Made by a program: the position numbers and the translations under genes. Positions 59,793 through 64,000 of a DNA stretch of 64,000 nt are shown one piece after another (positions within the stretch are counted from its first letter, which is position 1; every line of letters starts with the position of its first letter). The stretch lies in assembly GCF_002865645.1 (NCBI RefSeq), contig NW_020194555.1:3250288-3314287 (forward strand), in the 5' to 3' direction. A model generated the notes under the pieces. That model saw only the letters and a list, made by a program, of their open reading frames with translations, made no database searches and was not told the DNA's origin. Source of the stretch: Hyaloscypha bicolor E. Taxonomy: Eukaryota > Ascomycota > Leotiomycetes > Helotiales > Hyaloscyphaceae.

Positions 59793-60999
59793 TTATATAT
59801 TGAAACCATCATGCTTCGGTGGGTCACAAAACCTCCACAGGCCTGCCTTTTCAGCGGCCTGACGTACTGTTGATATCTCTTCTTGGGTGACGTGCCGGTT
59901 GATCTCCTCGTATCTCACTGTCTCTTGGGGACCTGCGTCCCCGCCTGGCTCTGTGGCCGCAGATCTCCGAGGATGTTTTGGCTTACCAACATGAGCATCA
60001 GGATGATATTGTTCCATGATGTTGACGAAAACATCTTTGGATACATTGCTGGCAATCCATTTCATGATTTCCTGGCCCTCAGACTCGTACCCCGGCATAA
60101 CGAGATGCCGTACAAGCAAGCCCTTCTTGGCAATGCCGTCAGGGGTGAAACACAGATCTCCAACTTGGGCATGCATCGCCTTCACGCTCTCCATAGCTGT
60201 CTCGGCATAATTGTCCACTTTCAGCAACCGCTTGGACGTGGTTCCTTTCCATACTTTGAAGTCGGGCAGGTAAATGTCAACCAAACCATCCAGTAATTCT
60301 ATTGATGCTAGCGAGTCGAAAGCTGACGTATTATAAATTATGGGGACATTCAATCCAAGCTCTCGCGCGTGTAGAATCGAAAGGACGACCTGGGGGACAA
60401 CATGCTCTGGCGTGATAAGATTGATGTTATGGACATTCCCAACATTTTGAAGTTTGATGTACCATTCACCCAACTCCTCTGGTGTCAAGTCCTGGCCGTT
60501 TCGTTTGTGTGCTATATCGTGATTCTGGCAAAATACGCATCGAAGATTGCACCCAGAAAAGAAGACGCTACCGGAGCCATGGTGTCCTTGAATGCATGGT
60601 TCTAGAAAGCAGACATGTTAGCAATGGACTTCATAATGACTATGTAAATTGGCAAGGTGATCATACTTTGTTCCTCTACTTACCTTCGCCGAAGTGAGGG
60701 GCGATGACATTGACCTTGACTGTTTCAGCGCCTATCAGACAGGTTCCCGTCTTATCGTATCGATTGACTCCACAGAGGCGAGGACATAGGTTACAGTTCC
60801 TTAGATGTGCATAAGCAGCAGATCGTTTCTTGGATGCGTCAATGGCGGAGAGGAGGTGGTATCTCGGGATGTAGTCGTCCAACAAGAACGGCGGGGCAAG
60901 GTGAAGCTTTCGACGTTGTGGAAGCCATTGTACGGATCTTGCTGGTAGTGAGTTTCTTATGGGAATGCGAGCCGCTCTTACAACTCTTTGACTGTACAT
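59793..60999 (-). CDS. PflX-type (COG1313) radical SAM protein, probably mitochondrial
   Basis: Two exons, right to left 60684-60999 and 59793-60601, joined across an 82-base intron; 374 residues. Members resemble the activating enzyme of pyruvate formate-lyase, but their reaction is not established. The first 36 residues are rich in Arg, Ser, Ala and lack acids, as in mitochondrial presequences. A Cys motif follows (Cys69, Cys72, Cys76, Cys87; NCNLCPRLCGVNR). The junction gives the family's HFGEEPCIQGHHGSGSVFF stretch. Then comes the 4Fe-4S radical SAM motif Cys123-x3-Cys127-x2-Cys130 in GCNLRCVFCQNHD. The C-terminal half has the partial barrel strands (PIIYNTSAF, VDIYLPDFKVW, LVRHLVMPG). 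The family is mostly bacterial and archaeal. It is divergent from MLH1. Confidence 0.88.
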
Positions 61000-61308
61000 G
61001 CTGAAAGTGAAGGAGGAAGATGGAGACGCGGGCTTTTGAAGGAGGTCAAGATCGCTGAGTCAGCCTGGAGGGGCATTCAAAATCACATGGGGTCGTAGAA
61101 CTTTCGCGCGTCAACATTAGACATCCCGTTCTCGTCTGTTATCGCATTCCTTTGTTGTGATTATTCAGAAGTAAATATTGTTGCGATATCCTTCGAAATC
61201 TGAAAAATCCATGCTCAACCTTCTTTAGTTGAGGAAAGAGCGCCTGCTCATCTAGGCTATTCTCTCATCCCTCAATGCCATCCGTCGCCGACCAGCAACG
61301 AGTCGAAG
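61000..61308. promoter_or_regulatory. divergent promoter of the PflX-type gene and MLH1, with two GACGCG sites
   Basis: 309 bases between start codons. GACGCG occurs at 61025-61030 and, inverted, at 61107-61112. The ACGCG core is bound by the MBF (Mbp1-Swi6) cell-cycle factor in yeasts, and DNA-repair genes are among its common targets. Whether these sites work here is inference. Confidence 0.5.
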
Positions 61309-63562
61309 ATGGCTGAGCCCATGGATGTGGACGTGGGGAGTCCCAGGGGTACGAAAAGAAAGGCTATCGATGAGATTATCACTGCGCCGAGGCGGATCAA
61401 GGTTAGCTGCATCGTCCTGCAACATCAATCGCATTCTAATCTTACCCCAGGCCCTTGATCCCGATGTCGTCAACAAGATCGCTGCTGGCGAGATAATTGT
61501 TGCGCCTGTGCATGCTCTCAAAGAACTCATTGAAAATTCCGTTGATGCCGGCTCGACATCCCTTGAAGTAGTGGTCAAAGAGGGAGGTTTGAAGCTGCTT
61601 CAAATTACGGACAATGGTCATGGTATCGATGTAAGTCTCGTGATGAATCATTTAACTCATATTTTGACTGTCATTAAGAAAGAGGATCTCCCCATCCTAT
61701 GTGAACGTTTCACAACGTCCAAGCTCAAAGCCTTCGAAGATCTGACATCCATTGGTACCTATGGATTCCGTGGTGAAGCATTGGCGAGCATCAGCCATAT
61801 CGCCCATCTCACCGTGACCACGAAAACGAAGGACTCAAACGTTGCTTTCAAAGCTCATTATGACAGTGGACGTCTTATACCAGCTAAACCTGGCCAAAGT
61901 GCAGATCCTAAGCCTACTGCAGGGCGTCAAGGCACCCAAATCACTGTCGAAGATCTTTTCTACAATGTCCCCACCCGCCGTCGAGCTTTCAGGTCAGCAT
62001 CTGAGGAGTACAACAAGATCCTCGATGTTGTGGGTAGGTACGCTGTTCATTGTGACGGCGTAGCTTTTAGCTGCAAGAAATCAGGCGAAAGCTCAACCAC
62101 GATTGCAACCCAATCAAAATCTTCGACCGTGGATCGAATCCGTCAGATTTATTCAAGTGCAGTAGCAAACGAACTGATTGAGTTCACATCTTCTGATGAA
62201 AAATACGGATACAGAGCCCGAGGATGGACTACCAATGCCAACTACCACGTCAAGAAAACCACTCTCCTCCTATTCATCAATCATCGATCAGTCGATTCTA
62301 CGAACATTCGAAAAGCCATCGAGCAGATATATTCGACTTTTCTACCAAAAGGGGGCCATCCTTTCATCTACCTCAGCCTCGAGATTGAACCTAGCCGTGT
62401 AGATGTTAACGTTCATCCCACGAAAAGAGAGGTCAATTTCCTCAACGAGGATGAAATCATCGAGAAGATTTGCGGCGATATCAGAACGAAGCTCGCCCAT
62501 GTGGATACAAGCCGGACTTTCATGACACAGACTCTTCTTCCAGGAGCACGAGCACCAGACGAAGCCTCTGTTGGAGATGCGCACAATTCTGTACCAGCTG
62601 GTACGCAGAAGCCAAAGCCTTACGAGAATAATCTCGTCCGTACCGATGCCAAACTGCGCAAAATCACAAGCATGTTACCCAGTGCTGAAGGAGGGTTCTC
62701 AGAATCACCAGCACCGAATGAGTCCCGTACCGATGGAATGGAATACGAATACTCCGACCGTGAGCCAGTCACCTGCCGACTTATGACCGTGAAAGAGCTC
62801 CGCCAAGAAGTTCGCGACGACATGCATAACGAATTGACCGAGATCTTCGCCACTCACACTTTCATCGGTATCGTTGATGAGCGGCGCCGCCTTGCAGCCA
62901 TCCAAGGAGGCGTAAAGCTCTTTCTCGTAGACTACGGCATGGTCTGCAATGAATACTTCTATCAACTTGGCCTTACCGACTTCGGGAACTTCGGCTCCAT
63001 CCGCTTTGATCCTCCCTTGGATCTCAAAGAACTCCTCCGCGTGGCTGCCGAGCACGAGAAATCAACCGATCCTCCAACATGCGAGGAAGATGATTTTGCA
63101 ATCGAAGAAGTCATAGAGCTGGTCTCAGCCCAGCTCATTGAACGTCGAGAAATGCTCCTCGAATACTTCTCCTTCGAAGTCTCAGAAGAAGGGGAGCTGC
63201 TTAGCATTCCTCTCCTCTTGAAAGGCTACACACCAAGTCTCGCCAGACTCCCTCGTTTCCTGCTCCGTCTAGGGCCTCATGTGAACTGGATGGACGAAAA
63301 AGAGTGTTTTGCCACTTTTCTGCGAGAATTAGCATCCTACTACGTCCCTGAACAACTTCCGCCCACGTCGGGGCCAGAAGATCCCGAAGAGGGACTTAGT
63401 GAGGATCTCAAAGTTAGACGACAGCAAATTAATAAAGCTGTTGAAGATGTTTTGTTCCCGGCCTTTCGAGCGAGGCTCATTGCTACGAAACCTTTGATGA
63501 AAGGCGCCATTGTGGAAATCGCGAATCTGAAAGGCTTGTACCGGGTGTTTGAGCGGTGCTAG
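61309..63562 (+). CDS. MLH1: DNA mismatch repair protein MLH1
   Basis: MutL homologue that pairs with PMS1 or MLH3 in mismatch repair and meiotic crossing-over. Exons 61309-61401, 61451-61630 and 61679-63562 give 718 residues. Intron 2 is 48 bases, so it also reads open, but its removal restores the family spacing from DNGHGID to KEDLPILCERF. A basic 30-residue leader with TKRKA precedes ALDPDVVNKIAAGEIIVAP. ATPase motifs are ELIENSVDAG, ITDNGHGID and GFRGEALASISHI. PTRRRAF and the NVHPTKREVNFL segment close the N-terminal domain. The C-terminal domain ends with Phe-Glu-Arg-Cys, the invariant MLH1 terminus that completes the PMS1 endonuclease site. All key residues are present. Confidence 0.97.
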
Positions 63563-64000
63563 GTTATGGCTCTGTATATTTGCTGGGATGGTTGTATTGC
63601 ACGGGCAGTATCTGTGAAATACGGGCAGGAGGGTTGAATTAGCTTTGCATTGCTGGGACGCTGGCCATATCCGGCGTCAATGGGTTGCATCTACAACTGG
63701 CAATTTGCTCACTATATAAGATAATATCAAGGAAAGCTTTATCAAAAGTAGGAATTTCATCCATATTTCATGCTGAAATTGATGAGGTCCTCGTAGACTT
63801 GGTATGTTTGATGCTGCAGATTCGTGACTGTTTAAGCGTTGACTCCAAGTGAACCTCCACCTCCAGCTCGCCGGCGGGGTAACTTTTCTGCAATCCCGCC
63901 TCATTCACATTTGGCCCCACTTTAATACATCAAAACAAAACTTTCACGTTCAATTAAGATATCGATCTACGCTTAGTTGCGGCATAAGTTGACTAAATCG
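63563..64000. other. downstream of MLH1, nothing recognised
   Basis: 438 bases to the window edge. A 75-codon minus-strand frame (63677-63904) has no known motif. Confidence 0.5.

Overview
The window is nuclear DNA of a filamentous ascomycete (Pezizomycotina). The evidence is short GT-AG introns of about 45-110 bases, fungal gene families (ESA1, REX4, MLH1, Zn2Cys6 factor, DUF6594, HET, GH55/WSC), and a retroelement with the signature of repeat-induced point mutation (RIP). A leotiomycete is my guess; the sequence alone does not prove it.

Region by region. 1-7.36 kb: an AT-rich, RIP-inactivated Ty3/gypsy chromovirus-type element with 308-309 bp LTRs, a 5 bp target duplication, recognisable gag, protease, reverse transcriptase, RNase H and integrase remnants and a C-terminal chromodomain remnant. 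RIP is severe at the left and fades at the right end. 9.5-16.1 kb: ordinary gene block with a cyclopropane-fatty-acyl-phospholipid-synthase-like methyltransferase, a REX4-type exonuclease divergent from the NuA4 acetyltransferase ESA1, and a PLD-like protein. 16.9-29.5 kb: a decayed stretch with a GH55-WSC glucanase pseudogene carrying about nine frameshifts, a small MITE, an intact DUF6594 membrane protein and a broken HET-type gene. 30.1-33.3 kb: a ten-exon peroxisomal-type Lon protease ending in SQL. 33.3-45.3 kb: 12 kb without a recognisable gene, holding direct duplications, two fold-back elements and, from 41.7 kb on, a dense series of simple repeats that runs into the likely leader of the next gene. 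45.3-48.4 kb: a Zn2Cys6 factor with a PAS-like region whose zinc cluster is interrupted by an 8-base exon and a 1173-base intron. 49.6-63.6 kb: gene-dense block with a leucine-rich protein, a HET remnant, a MATE transporter, a DUF202 membrane protein, a secreted GMC oxidoreductase with a long Ser/Thr-rich tail, a mitochondrial-looking PflX-type radical SAM protein, and the mismatch-repair gene MLH1.

The genes do not form an obvious pathway cluster. Most are housekeeping genes with local promoters (two tight divergent pairs: REX4/ESA1 and PflX/MLH1), separated by accessory segments where transposons, HET genes and a cell-wall glucanase have decayed. I found no convincing new multi-gene system. 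The strongest points for follow-up are the graded RIP across the retroelement, the microexon plus giant intron inside the zinc cluster, the tailed GMC oxidoreductase with a GC-AG intron, and the three small fold-back elements. Exon coordinates were derived by hand from splice consensus, reading frame and family motifs; no search or RNA data were available.
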